Shown one piece after another: positions 54,161 to 63,038 of a DNA stretch of 64,000 nucleotides. The position numbers and the translations under genes are program-made. The notes under the pieces were generated by a model that was not told where the DNA came from, ran no database searches, and saw only the letters and a program-made list of their open reading frames with translations. The DNA is from Aliivibrio_A sp016764915 (GTDB lineage Bacteria > Pseudomonadota > Gammaproteobacteria > Enterobacterales > Vibrionaceae). Within the stretch, counting starts at the first letter, position 1; each line of letters begins with the position of its first letter. The stretch spans positions 1,860,001 through 1,924,000 of the forward strand of contig OZ245058.1 in NCBI GenBank assembly GCA_965224595.1. The letters run 5' to 3'.

Positions 54161-55399
54161 TTAAACTGTAGGTGGTGTACCTTCACAGTTAGAAACAACA
54201 GCATCAATTTGAACTAAAGCGCCCATAGGGATAGCTGAAACACCAACAACAGTTCTTGCTGGAAGGTCGCCTTTGAAGAACGTAGTGTAAACTTCGTTTA
54301 CCGCTTCAATGTCAGCAACATCGGTAAGCTGGATATTGATTTTTACAGTATCGTCCATTACGTGGTCAACACTTTCAATGATTGCTTTGATGTTATTTAG
54401 GCACTGCTCAGCTTGTGCTTTAACGTCACCCGCTACCAATTTCTCTGTTTTTGGATCTACAGGTAATTGACCAGCAATGTGGTTATAGTGAGAGAAAGCA
54501 ACAGTGTGAGAGTATGCTGCTTTTGGTGCATTCTCTGTATTGCTTGCTTCGATAACAAGAAACTTTGTATCTTCTTCAAGTTGTGGTGGAGTTCCGTCAC
54601 CGTGTGATACTGCAGTATCAATCTGAACTAATGCGCCCATAGGTAGAGCTGCTGCATTAACAACAGTACGTGCAGGTACATAACCTGGGTAGAACTTAGC
54701 ACATACTTCGCTAACAATTTCAGCATCAGCAAGGTCTTTAAGGAAGATAGTTGTTTTAACCACATCGTTCATCACGTGACCAATGCTTTCTAGGATAGTT
54801 TTGATGTTGCCGAAACACTGCTCAGCTTGCTCTTTAACGCCACCTGCTACCAACGCACCTGTTTTAGGGTCGATAGGTAGTTGAGCAGAAAGATTGTTAT
54901 AGTGAGAGAAAGCAACTGTTTGAGTAGATAGAGCACTTGTTGGTGCGTTATCTGTGTTTCTTGATACTTTAACTAGCGCACAAGGAGCTTGTGGAGCAGT
55001 ACCTTCACCGTTTGAGATCAATGTATCCATTTGTACCAAAGCATCACTCATTGGTAATGCAGCAACTTGTACTACGTTACGTGTAGGGATCGTATTTGGG
55101 AAGAATGATGCATATACTTCATTAATCGCGTCAATATCAGCGATATTCTTAACGAAAACATTAATTTTAACAACATCATCCATTACGTGATCGATACTTT
55201 CAACAATCGCTTTAATGTTTTCTAAACACTGTTTTGCCTGCTCTTTTACGCTACCTGTAACGATGTTACCTGTTTTAGGGTCTACAGGAAGTTGAGCTGA
55301 GAAGTTATTGTAGTGAGAAAAAGCAACTGTTTGTGTAGATACAGTGTTCATTGGTGCATTTTCAGTGTTTCTTGAAGCTTTGATGATATCGTGGCTCAT
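54161..55399 (-). CDS. Triple RidA-domain fusion protein
   Basis: A 412-residue protein made of three tandem RidA (YjgF) domains, about residues 1-137, 140-275 and 280-412, each with its own copy of TVAFSHYN, QLP(V/I)DPKT and a P-x-R-x-V-V loop. RidA proteins hydrolyse reactive enamines and imines as trimers, so one chain could fold as an intramolecular trimer. The catalytic Arg is kept in all three (Arg107, Arg244, Arg382). The residue matching Glu120 of E. coli RidA is Gln in all three (ALVQMD/ALVQID), and the GPY motif near the N terminus is lost. A good AAGGA ribosome site precedes the ATG. It follows arcC in the same direction by 339 bases. Confidence 0.9.
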   Translation of the reverse strand: MSHDIIKASRNTENAPMNTVSTQTVAFSHYNNFSAQLPVDPKTGNIVTGSVKEQAKQCLENIKAIVESIDHVMDDVVKINVFVKNIADIDAINEVYASFFPNTIPTRNVVQVAALPMSDALVQMDTLISNGEGTAPQAPCALVKVSRNTDNAPTSALSTQTVAFSHYNNLSAQLPIDPKTGALVAGGVKEQAEQCFGNIKTILESIGHVMNDVVKTTIFLKDLADAEIVSEVCAKFYPGYVPARTVVNAAALPMGALVQIDTAVSHGDGTPPQLEEDTKFLVIEASNTENAPKAAYSHTVAFSHYNHIAGQLPVDPKTEKLVAGDVKAQAEQCLNNIKAIIESVDHVMDDTVKINIQLTDVADIEAVNEVYTTFFKGDLPARTVVGVSAIPMGALVQIDAVVSNCEGTPPTV

Positions 55400-55601
55400 G
55401 TCTATATTATCCTTTTAAATTGTAAGTATCTCATTACGAAGTTTTAAAAATATTTTCTTACTAGATCAATAAACTTTGCAAATCACTTCAGCTCTTCAAA
55501 GTATTTGAGCATATAAAGTATAAACTGCTAAGTTAATGCCAGATCCAGTTAAGTAATGTACGCATGTTCATTTATTAAAATTTAATTTTTATCGTAAAAA
55601 A

Positions 55602-55646
55602 CTATCAATTTGATATTGATGAAATATAAAACTCTCAAATTGATAG
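55602..55646. repeat. Perfect 12-base inverted repeat
   Basis: CTATCAATTTGA at 55602-55613 and TCAAATTGATAG at 55635-55646, perfect complements, 21 bases apart (two helical turns). This is a layout for a dimeric regulator or a looped operator, upstream of the triple-RidA gene. Confidence 0.6.
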
Positions 55647-55688
55647 AAATATAACCATTTAATTACTGTTTTATCTAAACTATAACTT

Positions 55689-55711
55689 ACTAGGCACAAA
55701 CCATGCCTAGT
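55689..55711. terminator. Hairpin downstream of arcC
   Basis: A perfect 8-base stem ACTAGGCA/TGCCTAGT with a 7-base loop, 28 bases past the arcC stop. There is no T-run on the minus strand, so it is a weak terminator or 3' stabiliser. Confidence 0.5.
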
Positions 55712-55738
55712 ATTGTATTTAATATGAAATATAACTCA

Positions 55739-56668
55739 TTAGTAATATATAATTCCAGTACCTGGTTTAATTAAGGTACCCGCTTCATTATTAATTATTT
55801 TATCTAAATCAAACAGTGAACCAATAGCAGAGTGGCCTCTTCCTGTTTCTACAAATTTACATACTGCTTCAACTTTAGGTCCCATTGAACCCGCCGGAAA
55901 ATCAAATTCTGCTAAACCTGCCGGAGTGGCAACTTTCATCTCTGTTTGGTCTGCTTTTCCAAAATTACGATAGATAGAACCGTCAGTTAGAATGATAAAC
56001 AGATCAGCATCAACCTTCTCAGCTAGCAGCTCTGCAGTCAGATCTTTATCGATTACACATTCGACACCAGAAAGTTGTTCACCCTCTAATGCAACAGGCA
56101 CACCGCCACCGCCACATGCGATAACTAAATTTCCAGCGCCTAATAGAGTCTGAATTTGTTCCAGCTCAATGATATCTTTTGGCTGTGGCGACGGTACTAC
56201 ACGTCGATAATATTCGCCATCAGCTTTGAATTGTTTATCACTATTTTCAGAAAGCTCCGCAGCTTGTTGCTGTGAATATACTGGGCCAACAAACTTAGTA
56301 GGATCTGAAAAAGCAGGGTCATCTTTAGACACTACCGTTTGAGTAAGCAGAGTAGCAACATTTAATGAACGATCTATATTTCGCAACTCTTGTTGCAACA
56401 TATAACCGACCATACCACAAGTTTGCGAGCCTAATACGTCCATTGGGTATGGCGTAGTTTCAGGTGAATGAGAGTGATAGATCGCATTTTGCTCCATCAA
56501 CAATCCAACTTGTGGACCATTACCATGAACAATAATAACTTCATGTTTCTTTGCAATTTTAGAAATACTTTGAGCCGCTTTTTTAATATTACTTCTCTGG
56601 TTTTCAGCCGTTAATGCTTCGCCTCTTGCTAGAAGTGCATTTCCGCCTAACGCTAGTACTATACGCAT
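55739..56668 (-). CDS. arcC: Carbamate kinase
   Basis: A 309-residue enzyme that makes ATP from carbamoyl phosphate and ADP. Clear family motifs: LALGGNALLARGEAL, IVHGNGPQVGLL, VVSKDDPAF, ACGGGGVPVA and DKDLTAELLAE. No arginine deiminase (arcA) or ornithine transcarbamylase (arcB) lies in the window, so the source of carbamoyl phosphate is open: catabolism of arginine, citrulline, purines or another ureido compound. The neighbour downstream is the triple-RidA protein. The ribosome site is AGGGG. Confidence 0.95.
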   Translation of the reverse strand: MRIVLALGGNALLARGEALTAENQRSNIKKAAQSISKIAKKHEVIIVHGNGPQVGLLMEQNAIYHSHSPETTPYPMDVLGSQTCGMVGYMLQQELRNIDRSLNVATLLTQTVVSKDDPAFSDPTKFVGPVYSQQQAAELSENSDKQFKADGEYYRRVVPSPQPKDIIELEQIQTLLGAGNLVIACGGGGVPVALEGEQLSGVECVIDKDLTAELLAEKVDADLFIILTDGSIYRNFGKADQTEMKVATPAGLAEFDFPAGSMGPKVEAVCKFVETGRGHSAIGSLFDLDKIINNEAGTLIKPGTGIIYY

Positions 56669-56681
56669 TTATTGGTCCCCT

Positions 56682-56704
56682 AATATTAACAAACTGTTAA
56701 TATT
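56682..56704. promoter_or_regulatory. Perfect palindrome next to the arcC ribosome site
   Basis: AATATTAACA (56682-56691) and TGTTAATATT (56695-56704) with a 3-base spacer. It starts 14 bases before the arcC start and touches its ribosome site. It could be an operator for a repressor or an RNA hairpin that hides the ribosome site. The protein is unknown. Confidence 0.5.
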
Positions 56705-57150
56705 TAAATATTAATATTGATGATTTAGTTTTGATTTTAATAATTATTTCAAATGCTTCGAGAAAGGGTTAACTACTGAAGTGGAGCCATACTAAATTAA
56801 AAAAAACATCTTAAACGTGACGTACATCAACTTATAATTCCACTAGATTATGAGTTTGGTTTCAGCTAAATAAGTCGAAACGAGTAAATATTCACGTTTA
56901 TTCTCACACTCTAACAATAAACCAAAAAGCAGTGTTGTTGATTCTAGAATTATGCATATTAAGTCAACGTTATTCACTGTTAAACAATCGCCATTTTGTT
57001 AACTGGATCACTAAAACTTAAGTATTCAAAAAACAAAAACATCAATAAAGAGACAATTCATAAGAAATAAGCTTAAAAAATAGGCGATTTAGGCGAGATA
57101 AACAGAATTACAGAGTGAGTGCTATCGATTACAGAGGGGGGTGGCAGAGA

Positions 57151-57174
57151 GAATTTAGCATCCTTGCTAAATTC
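57151..57174. terminator. Hairpin after the TIGR02647 gene
   Basis: A perfect 10-base stem GAATTTAGCA/TGCTAAATTC with a 4-base loop, 10 bases past the stop at 57184. It has no clear T-run. Confidence 0.55.
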
Positions 57175-57183
57175 AAACCAACA

Positions 57184-57432
57184 TTAAGCGCTAATTTTAT
57201 GAGACGCTAAAATTTGGATGGCTCCATGTGCATGTTCCGCGGCATCTCTACCTAAGTTTGTTAAATACCCGCCATCATTTTGTGTCACTAAACCTTTATT
57301 AAAAAGACGTGTCATCGCAGAAATCGTATCAGCAGATGCGTCATTATGAACTTTCAGTCCTGCTTGTGAGCTATCTAGTGAGAATTCGGTAAGCAGGCTC
57401 ATTTCGTTGGCAATTTCTGAATTAAAAGGCAT
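57184..57432 (-). CDS. TIGR02647 family small protein
   Basis: An 82-residue soluble protein matching the TIGR02647 family: FNSEIANEMSLLTEFSL, GLKVHNDASADTISA, then GLVTQNDGGYLTNLGRDAAEH. It looks like a small winged-helix fold. Function is unknown. The ribosome site AAGGAAGAG is strong. Confidence 0.85.
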   Translation of the reverse strand: MPFNSEIANEMSLLTEFSLDSSQAGLKVHNDASADTISAMTRLFNKGLVTQNDGGYLTNLGRDAAEHAHGAIQILASHKISA

Positions 57433-57674
57433 TACTCTTCCTTATTGTTTAACGTTGCTAATAAGCATAGACACATATTTATGTAAAAACCCCGAATCAG
57501 ATCAACCATTTCAATTTTATTTTGAGAAAATATCGTAAAAAAGTGATCCTCATACACCAAGAGACCATAACGAGCAAAACACTTGACCAAATCATCAAGC
57601 AACTTCACACTGAATAGTAACAATTGTGGTCAATAAACAGTCAAACGCTTGTTAATAAAGGACTCATTTATAAT

Positions 57675-58991
57675 ATGCATAATCAGGCATCAACCCCGTT
57701 ACTTCGCTCGCGTCGATTTCTTCCATACTTTATTACCCAAGCAATGGGGGCATTTAATGATAATATTTTCAAGAATGTCCTACTTCTTCTCGTCGCGTAT
57801 GCCAGCATTGAACAACAACCTATCTCTTCAACACTTTATATCAATTTGGCCGCGGGTCTGTTTATTTTGCCCTTTTTCATCTTCTCAGCATCTGCGGGGG
57901 TGATAGCGGATAGACATGAAAAATCAGCACTTATTAGAAAGATAAAATTTGCCGAAATTATTATCATGAGTGTTGCTGCATTTGCCTTCATGGCTCAAAG
58001 TTATTGGCTACTGCTATTTTTACTGTTTTTGATGGGTAGCCAATCGGCTTTTTTTGGACCAATCAAATACGCGATTTTACCTCAGCACCTTGACCAAACA
58101 GAGTTGATACAAGGTAATGCTCTCGTTGAAACTGGCACCTTCCTCGCCATTTTACTCGGTACATTAGGGGCTGGCATCATTGCATCATCACCTTACAGTA
58201 ATTATATTGTTGCCTTTTCATGTCTTTTATTTGCACTTATTGGCTATATTTCCAGTCGTTTTATACCAAAAGCCACGCCTGAAAAGATGCCTCCACTGCA
58301 AAGCTGGAATCCACTATTACACACCAAAAACAGTTTAAAGATCGCTCGCTCTGACAAAATAGTCTTCCAAGCCATCATGGCCATCAGTTGGTTTTGGTTT
58401 CTTGGTGCCAGTTACTTAACTCAGTTTCCCAACTTCACTAAAATGCATTTGAATGGCTCACCAAGTGTGGTGTCTGTACTGCTTGCACTCTTTTCGATTG
58501 GTATTGCTATCGGCTCGTTGCTTTGCAATAAAATTTCGAGGGGAAAACTAGAGCTTGGCATTGTACCAATAGGAAGCTTGGGTATGACCATATTCGGTAT
58601 CAATCTATACTGGTTTACACCAGAACAAGCACACAGTGTACTCAGTGCCACCCAATTTATGACCTCACTTGAGTTATTGCCTCTGTTTATCAGCCTATTG
58701 CTACTGGGAGTATCGGGGGGAATTTACATTGTACCGCTCTATACTGTGATTCAGCAGCGAGCGAGAAGTAACCAGCGTGCGCAAGTCATTGCCGCTAATA
58801 ATATTTATAATGCCATTTTCATGGTAGTGAGTGCGATTCTAGCCATCGTTTTTCTGCATTTACTACAGTTAACTATCCCGCTATTTTTTGCCGCTCTGGC
58901 AGTAGGAAATTTACTCTTTACAGGGTATCTGTTTTATCAAACACCCATTTTCACCAACCGTTTGTTCGCTCTATTGAAAATAAAGCCGTGA
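57675..58991 (+). CDS. MFS transporter of the LplT (lysophospholipid) type
   Basis: A 438-residue membrane protein with about twelve helices. N-terminal FLPYFITQAMGAFNDNIFKN and ASAGVIADRHEKS are typical of LplT and of the transporter half of Aas fusions, which flip lysophospholipids inward for re-acylation. No acyltransferase (aas) gene is adjacent. I chose ATG 57675; a GTG at 57624 in frame is less likely. Tail to tail with menE, 2 bases apart. Confidence 0.85.
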   Translation: MHNQASTPLLRSRRFLPYFITQAMGAFNDNIFKNVLLLLVAYASIEQQPISSTLYINLAAGLFILPFFIFSASAGVIADRHEKSALIRKIKFAEIIIMSVAAFAFMAQSYWLLLFLLFLMGSQSAFFGPIKYAILPQHLDQTELIQGNALVETGTFLAILLGTLGAGIIASSPYSNYIVAFSCLLFALIGYISSRFIPKATPEKMPPLQSWNPLLHTKNSLKIARSDKIVFQAIMAISWFWFLGASYLTQFPNFTKMHLNGSPSVVSVLLALFSIGIAIGSLLCNKISRGKLELGIVPIGSLGMTIFGINLYWFTPEQAHSVLSATQFMTSLELLPLFISLLLLGVSGGIYIVPLYTVIQQRARSNQRAQVIAANNIYNAIFMVVSAILAIVFLHLLQLTIPLFFAALAVGNLLFTGYLFYQTPIFTNRLFALLKIKP

Positions 58992-58993
58992 GA

Positions 58994-60385
58994 CTAGTGC
59001 TGTGTTAACAGCCAAGATTTCACTGCGTTTCGATTAATTTTAACCTCAGACAATTGCAGTTCGCTCGGTAGTGGGTAGTAGCGGTCAGGCCACTTTATTT
59101 TGTCTAATCGCCCCTCTAAAAAATGATTGAACTGCTCAGTATCTATCGCTGTACAGCTCTCTACTACCGCAACGGGGCGCTCCCCATACTCTTCACTGTC
59201 AACACCAATCACAACCACACGGCTAATACCAGGATAGGTTAATAGCACAGACTCTATCTCTTCAGGGTGGATATTCTCCCCTCCAGAGATAAACATGTTG
59301 TCTTTTCGACCAAGGATAAACAGCTCTCCTTCACTAGCACGACCAAGATCTTTCGTAGCAAACCAACCATCGTCGTCACAGACAGTAAGAATCTTCTGAC
59401 CCACTAAGTAACCAAGACAAAGCGATTTACCACTGACTTGAATTTCTTGGTCTCGAAAACGGATATGCCGGTTGGGAATAACTTGCCCGACGCCTGATGT
59501 TGAATCAGCCCGTTTCGCCGCTACCGTTGATGCCATCTCAGTCATTCCATAACCAACCCAACAATCGATCCCTTGCAACTTCGCCTGCGCCACCAACTCA
59601 ACGGGAATAGAGCTGCCACCTAGAAGTACCTGCTTAAGACAAGTTACTTCATTTGCCTTACTTGTTTGCAGTAGTCGTTGCAATTGGATCGGCACTAGAG
59701 AAGCGTGCGTCACAGTAGAAAGGGCGCTCAGCAGTTCGTCTCTCTTGGTTAACACCAGTTTTCCACCAGCCGTTAGCCAGCGCCATACGATAGCTAAGCC
59801 AGAAACATGTGATAACGGCAAAGATAATAACCAGGAATCTTGTTCAGAAAAGCTCATCATACTCAGCAGACCCACAGCAGAGTAGAGGTGATTATTGATA
59901 CTATGTACCACCGCTTTTGCCTTTCCGGTCGAACCCGATGTAAAGACCAAACTCGCCGCTCTAGTCGGTTGCCAAGTCACAGGTATCACACACTGACTGT
60001 TTGAAATCAGTTCCAGCGGCCGATATTCAATATTGACCTCTCTGTCTGACTTCTCTAACCATATATAATGAGCTGATAGAGTATGGAGCTTTTCAATTAA
60101 CTCCGCATCCGATATTCGAGCAGGTAGCGCGACAAATCTAGCCCCTACTCGTAGTGCCGCTAAATGCAACCAGATCAGTTCAATGCGATTATCTGAAACT
60201 GCAACGACGATTTCATCCCTTTTCACTCCTTGCTTAATCAAGCCACCAGCAACGCCTTCAACTTTGCTAGACAGCTGCAACCAAGTAACTGAAGTATTGC
60301 CAAAAGAGAGAGCGACCTCATCGGGCCGCTCTTTTGTCCAGTGCTGCCACGGCCAAGTCGTAAAGCCGTGCTCAATGTCTGCCAT
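58994..60385 (-). CDS. menE: O-succinylbenzoate-CoA ligase
   Basis: A 463-residue acyl-CoA synthetase that activates o-succinylbenzoate in menaquinone synthesis. The AMP-binding P-loop is SLVFTSGSTGKAKAVVH; further motifs are WVGYGMTEMAS and LFILGRKDNMFISGGENIHPEE. Last gene of the men operon, 3 bases after menC. Confidence 0.95.
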   Translation of the reverse strand: MADIEHGFTTWPWQHWTKERPDEVALSFGNTSVTWLQLSSKVEGVAGGLIKQGVKRDEIVVAVSDNRIELIWLHLAALRVGARFVALPARISDAELIEKLHTLSAHYIWLEKSDREVNIEYRPLELISNSQCVIPVTWQPTRAASLVFTSGSTGKAKAVVHSINNHLYSAVGLLSMMSFSEQDSWLLSLPLSHVSGLAIVWRWLTAGGKLVLTKRDELLSALSTVTHASLVPIQLQRLLQTSKANEVTCLKQVLLGGSSIPVELVAQAKLQGIDCWVGYGMTEMASTVAAKRADSTSGVGQVIPNRHIRFRDQEIQVSGKSLCLGYLVGQKILTVCDDDGWFATKDLGRASEGELFILGRKDNMFISGGENIHPEEIESVLLTYPGISRVVVIGVDSEEYGERPVAVVESCTAIDTEQFNHFLEGRLDKIKWPDRYYPLPSELQLSEVKINRNAVKSWLLTQH

Positions 60386-60388
60386 CGA

Positions 60389-61363
60389 CTATTTATTCCA
60401 ATACAGAGTAAGATCTGACAGGCGGATCAATGGTAATGACGAATTTGGCCAAGGTGTCTCTAACTGCTGCTGAAACATATCAACAGTATCTAAGCCCGGA
60501 GTCACTTCTGGTGTTAACCAATTGGCGAGCCTTGCTAGTTGATTCAAACCCAAGCTGCTCTCAATACTGGAGCTGATAACGGCAATTAGCCCTTGTTGAT
60601 GCGCCTGCTGAATGAGCTGTTGGCATTTTTCCACTGAGCCAATCAATGTTGGTTTGATAATAATAGCCACCACTCCCTGTTGTGCTTTTACTTCAAAACC
60701 CTCATCTCGCACAGTTTCATCCCAAGCAATGGCGATGCCACTCTCTTGAGCAAACTCAAGACTGTCTTGCGGTTTTTTGCAAGGCTCTTCTAAAAATTCG
60801 ATTTTCGAACGGTGATGAGGCTGAATATACTTGGCAAATTGACGCGCTTTAATTGGCGTCCAGCCTCGATTAGCATCTAAACGCAAAGTGAGATCAGGAA
60901 TCGCATCAAAGAACATATTGGCCACCATACCATCACGTACCGCTTCATACATTCCGACCTTAATTTTGGCCACTTTGGTTCCATCCATTTGATCAAGCTT
61001 AATCACTAAATCATCTGGATCACCAGTGCAAAGTGGCGCAGTAGCGAAATTCGCATCATCAGGCAGTCCACCCGCAAGTTCTAACTGGGCCATACTGATG
61101 CCAAAAGCAACGGATGGGAATGCCGTAGATAACATTAACGTCTCACCAGATATCCACTGCTCAAGAAGTTGTAGCGCTTGTTCACCTGCTTGCTCAGCGG
61201 TTTCGTGACTAAATCCAGGCAGAGGAGCAATTTCACCACGGCCAATACATTCACCTTGTTGTAACTCAACAATCCAACCTTCACGAGTCGTTAAACGCTG
61301 ATCGCGCAAAATGACACCGCTGTCCATTGGCAATTGATATTGGTACAGTTTTGCAGTTCGCAT
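60389..61363 (-). CDS. menC: o-Succinylbenzoate synthase
   Basis: A 324-residue enolase-superfamily enzyme that dehydrates SHCHC to o-succinylbenzoate. Catalytic Lys in AKIKVGMY, metal ligands in LRLDANRGWT, FLEEPCKK and IAWDETVRDEG, second Lys in AIIIKPTLIG. 15 bases after menB. Confidence 0.95.
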   Translation of the reverse strand: MRTAKLYQYQLPMDSGVILRDQRLTTREGWIVELQQGECIGRGEIAPLPGFSHETAEQAGEQALQLLEQWISGETLMLSTAFPSVAFGISMAQLELAGGLPDDANFATAPLCTGDPDDLVIKLDQMDGTKVAKIKVGMYEAVRDGMVANMFFDAIPDLTLRLDANRGWTPIKARQFAKYIQPHHRSKIEFLEEPCKKPQDSLEFAQESGIAIAWDETVRDEGFEVKAQQGVVAIIIKPTLIGSVEKCQQLIQQAHQQGLIAVISSSIESSLGLNQLARLANWLTPEVTPGLDTVDMFQQQLETPWPNSSLPLIRLSDLTLYWNK

Positions 61364-61378
61364 AGGGTTCGCTCTTAA

Positions 61379-62245
61379 TTATGGATTGCGAGGAAATTTG
61401 TTAAAGTTTGGTCGACGTTTTTCATTAAATGCATTACGCCCCTCTTGCCCCTCTTCCGTCATATAGAACATCATGGTCGCATTGCCAGCAAGTTCCTGTA
61501 AACCTGCTTGACCGTCACAATCCGCATTTAAGGCCGCTTTTAAACAGCGCAGTGCCATTGGGCTATGTTGTAATACTTCGCGGCACCATCTGATGGTCTC
61601 TTTTTCCAAATCTTGCAGTGGAACAACCGTATTAACCAGTCCCATGTCCAGAGCTTCTTGTGCATCATAGAAACGACATAAAAACCAAATTTCACGCGCC
61701 TTCTTTTGACCCACGATACGGGCCATGTATGAAGCGCCCCAGCCACCATCAAAAGAACCTACTTTAGGGCCCGTTTGACCAAACTGTGCATTTTCAGCAG
61801 CAATAGTAAGGTCACACATCATATGCAGAACATGTCCACCACCTACCGCATAACCCGCCACTGCAGCGATCACTGGTTTAGGACAAGTGCGAATTTGACG
61901 TTGGAAATCGAGCACATTCAGGTGATGAGTTCCTGAGTCATCCTTATAACCACCGTAGTCACCACGAATTTTCTGATCACCACCGGAGCAGAAAGCGTCT
62001 TCGCCTAAACCCGTTAAAATAACCACACCGACATTTTCGTCGTATCTAGCATCCGCTAGCGCGTTAATCATCTCTTTGACGGTTCCCGGGCGAAATGCGT
62101 TTCTCACTTGTGGCCGAGCAATGGTGATTTTAGCGATGCCGTCTGCGGACTTGTGATAATGAATATCTTCATAGTCTGCTGTGCAATCGCTCCAGTTGAT
62201 TGCGGCATATAGCTCTTCTTCTGAAATTCCTACGGTTCTCGCCAT
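61379..62245 (-). CDS. menB: 1,4-Dihydroxy-2-naphthoyl-CoA synthase
   Basis: A 288-residue crotonase-fold enzyme that closes the naphthoate ring. Oxyanion-hole and active-site segments GLGEDAFCSGGDQKIRGD, AVGGGHVLHMMCDLTIA and FGQTGPKVGSFDGGWGASY are present. 4 bases after menH. Confidence 0.97.
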   Translation of the reverse strand: MARTVGISEEELYAAINWSDCTADYEDIHYHKSADGIAKITIARPQVRNAFRPGTVKEMINALADARYDENVGVVILTGLGEDAFCSGGDQKIRGDYGGYKDDSGTHHLNVLDFQRQIRTCPKPVIAAVAGYAVGGGHVLHMMCDLTIAAENAQFGQTGPKVGSFDGGWGASYMARIVGQKKAREIWFLCRFYDAQEALDMGLVNTVVPLQDLEKETIRWCREVLQHSPMALRCLKAALNADCDGQAGLQELAGNATMMFYMTEEGQEGRNAFNEKRRPNFNKFPRNP

Positions 62246-62249
62246 GTTA

Positions 62250-63038
62250 TTAACCTACTTGTTCTAAATAATGTAATAGCTGTCGACTAAACAGCTCTGG
62301 TTGTTCGTTATGTGCATTGTGTCCAGCATCATCAATAATAGACAACTCAAATTGGCTTTTAATAGCAAGCTGCTGAAATTTCATATCGTTATCGCCACAC
62401 ACATAGTGCAACGAGATTGAAGATTGCTGCAGCTGTGGCAGTAAGTTCTGCTGCTTGGCCAACGATGCGGCCTCCAACATTTCAGCCACTCTCTCTCCAC
62501 GATTATGTTTACGTTGATCAATCAATGTTTGTCGCTGGTGATCACTTAATGAGGAAAAAACGGTTTGTTGGTACCAACTCTGTAAGACTTGCTCAATAGG
62601 CCTATCCCTAAATTGTTTTGCCCACTGTTGATCACTGCGATAACGACTCTCACGTTGATCTTTATCAAGACCAAAATGTCCACCTTCCAGCATGACTCCT
62701 AGCAAATCACATTGCCAAGAGCTATTCGGATAAGAAACTATATTCATTAAGACTCTAGCGCCTAATGAGTAACCGACAAACACCGCTTCAGTGATCCCTC
62801 TTTGCATCAATGTTTGTGCAATAAGTGTCTGAATATGATCAAAGTTGATAGCGTTAATTGCGTTGCTGTAACCATGACCCGGCAGGTCTATCGCTATACA
62901 TTGGTGAGTTTGGCTCACTTGTTGAATAACCGAAGACCAATCTTTCGAGTTGCCTAAAAAACCGTGTAAAAAAACAACGGTTGGGCGACGAAGGCTGTTG
63001 GGGTTACCTTGTCCGAAGGTGTTAGAGAATAGAAGCAT
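62250..63038 (-). CDS. menH: SHCHC synthase MenH
   Basis: A 262-residue alpha/beta hydrolase that eliminates pyruvate from SEPHCHC. The nucleophile elbow VGYSLGAR, the oxyanion segment FLHGFLGNSKDW, the late Asp in GDNDMKF and His in DDAGHNAH are visible. The start overlaps the menD end by 17 bases. Confidence 0.93.
   Translation of the reverse strand: MLLFSNTFGQGNPNSLRRPTVVFLHGFLGNSKDWSSVIQQVSQTHQCIAIDLPGHGYSNAINAINFDHIQTLIAQTLMQRGITEAVFVGYSLGARVLMNIVSYPNSSWQCDLLGVMLEGGHFGLDKDQRESRYRSDQQWAKQFRDRPIEQVLQSWYQQTVFSSLSDHQRQTLIDQRKHNRGERVAEMLEAASLAKQQNLLPQLQQSSISLHYVCGDNDMKFQQLAIKSQFELSIIDDAGHNAHNEQPELFSRQLLHYLEQVG

Larger units (their letters stand above)
55400..55738. other. arcC to triple-RidA intergenic region
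   Basis: 339 AT-rich bases with no gene. It holds the long inverted repeat at 55602-55646, the hairpin at 55689-55711, and TTGATATTGATGAA at 55610-55623, which is one base off the FNR consensus. I found no matching -10 at the class II distance from that site. Confidence 0.4.
56669..57183. other. Long AT-rich region upstream of arcC
   Basis: 515 bases without a credible gene on either strand. The arcC promoter should be here. I saw the palindrome at 56682-56704 and a hairpin at 57151-57174. No RNA gene, FNR box or ArgR box of good quality was recognised. Confidence 0.4.

Noticed and set aside
55610..55623. FNR box before the triple-RidA gene
   Set aside because: One mismatch, lies over 200 bases from the start codon, and no -10 hexamer at the expected distance.
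57432..57623. A 63-codon frame on the minus strand ending TAATG at the TIGR02647 start
   Set aside because: It needs a TTG start, has no ribosome site or family pattern, and TIGR02647 has its own strong ribosome site. Probably leader sequence.
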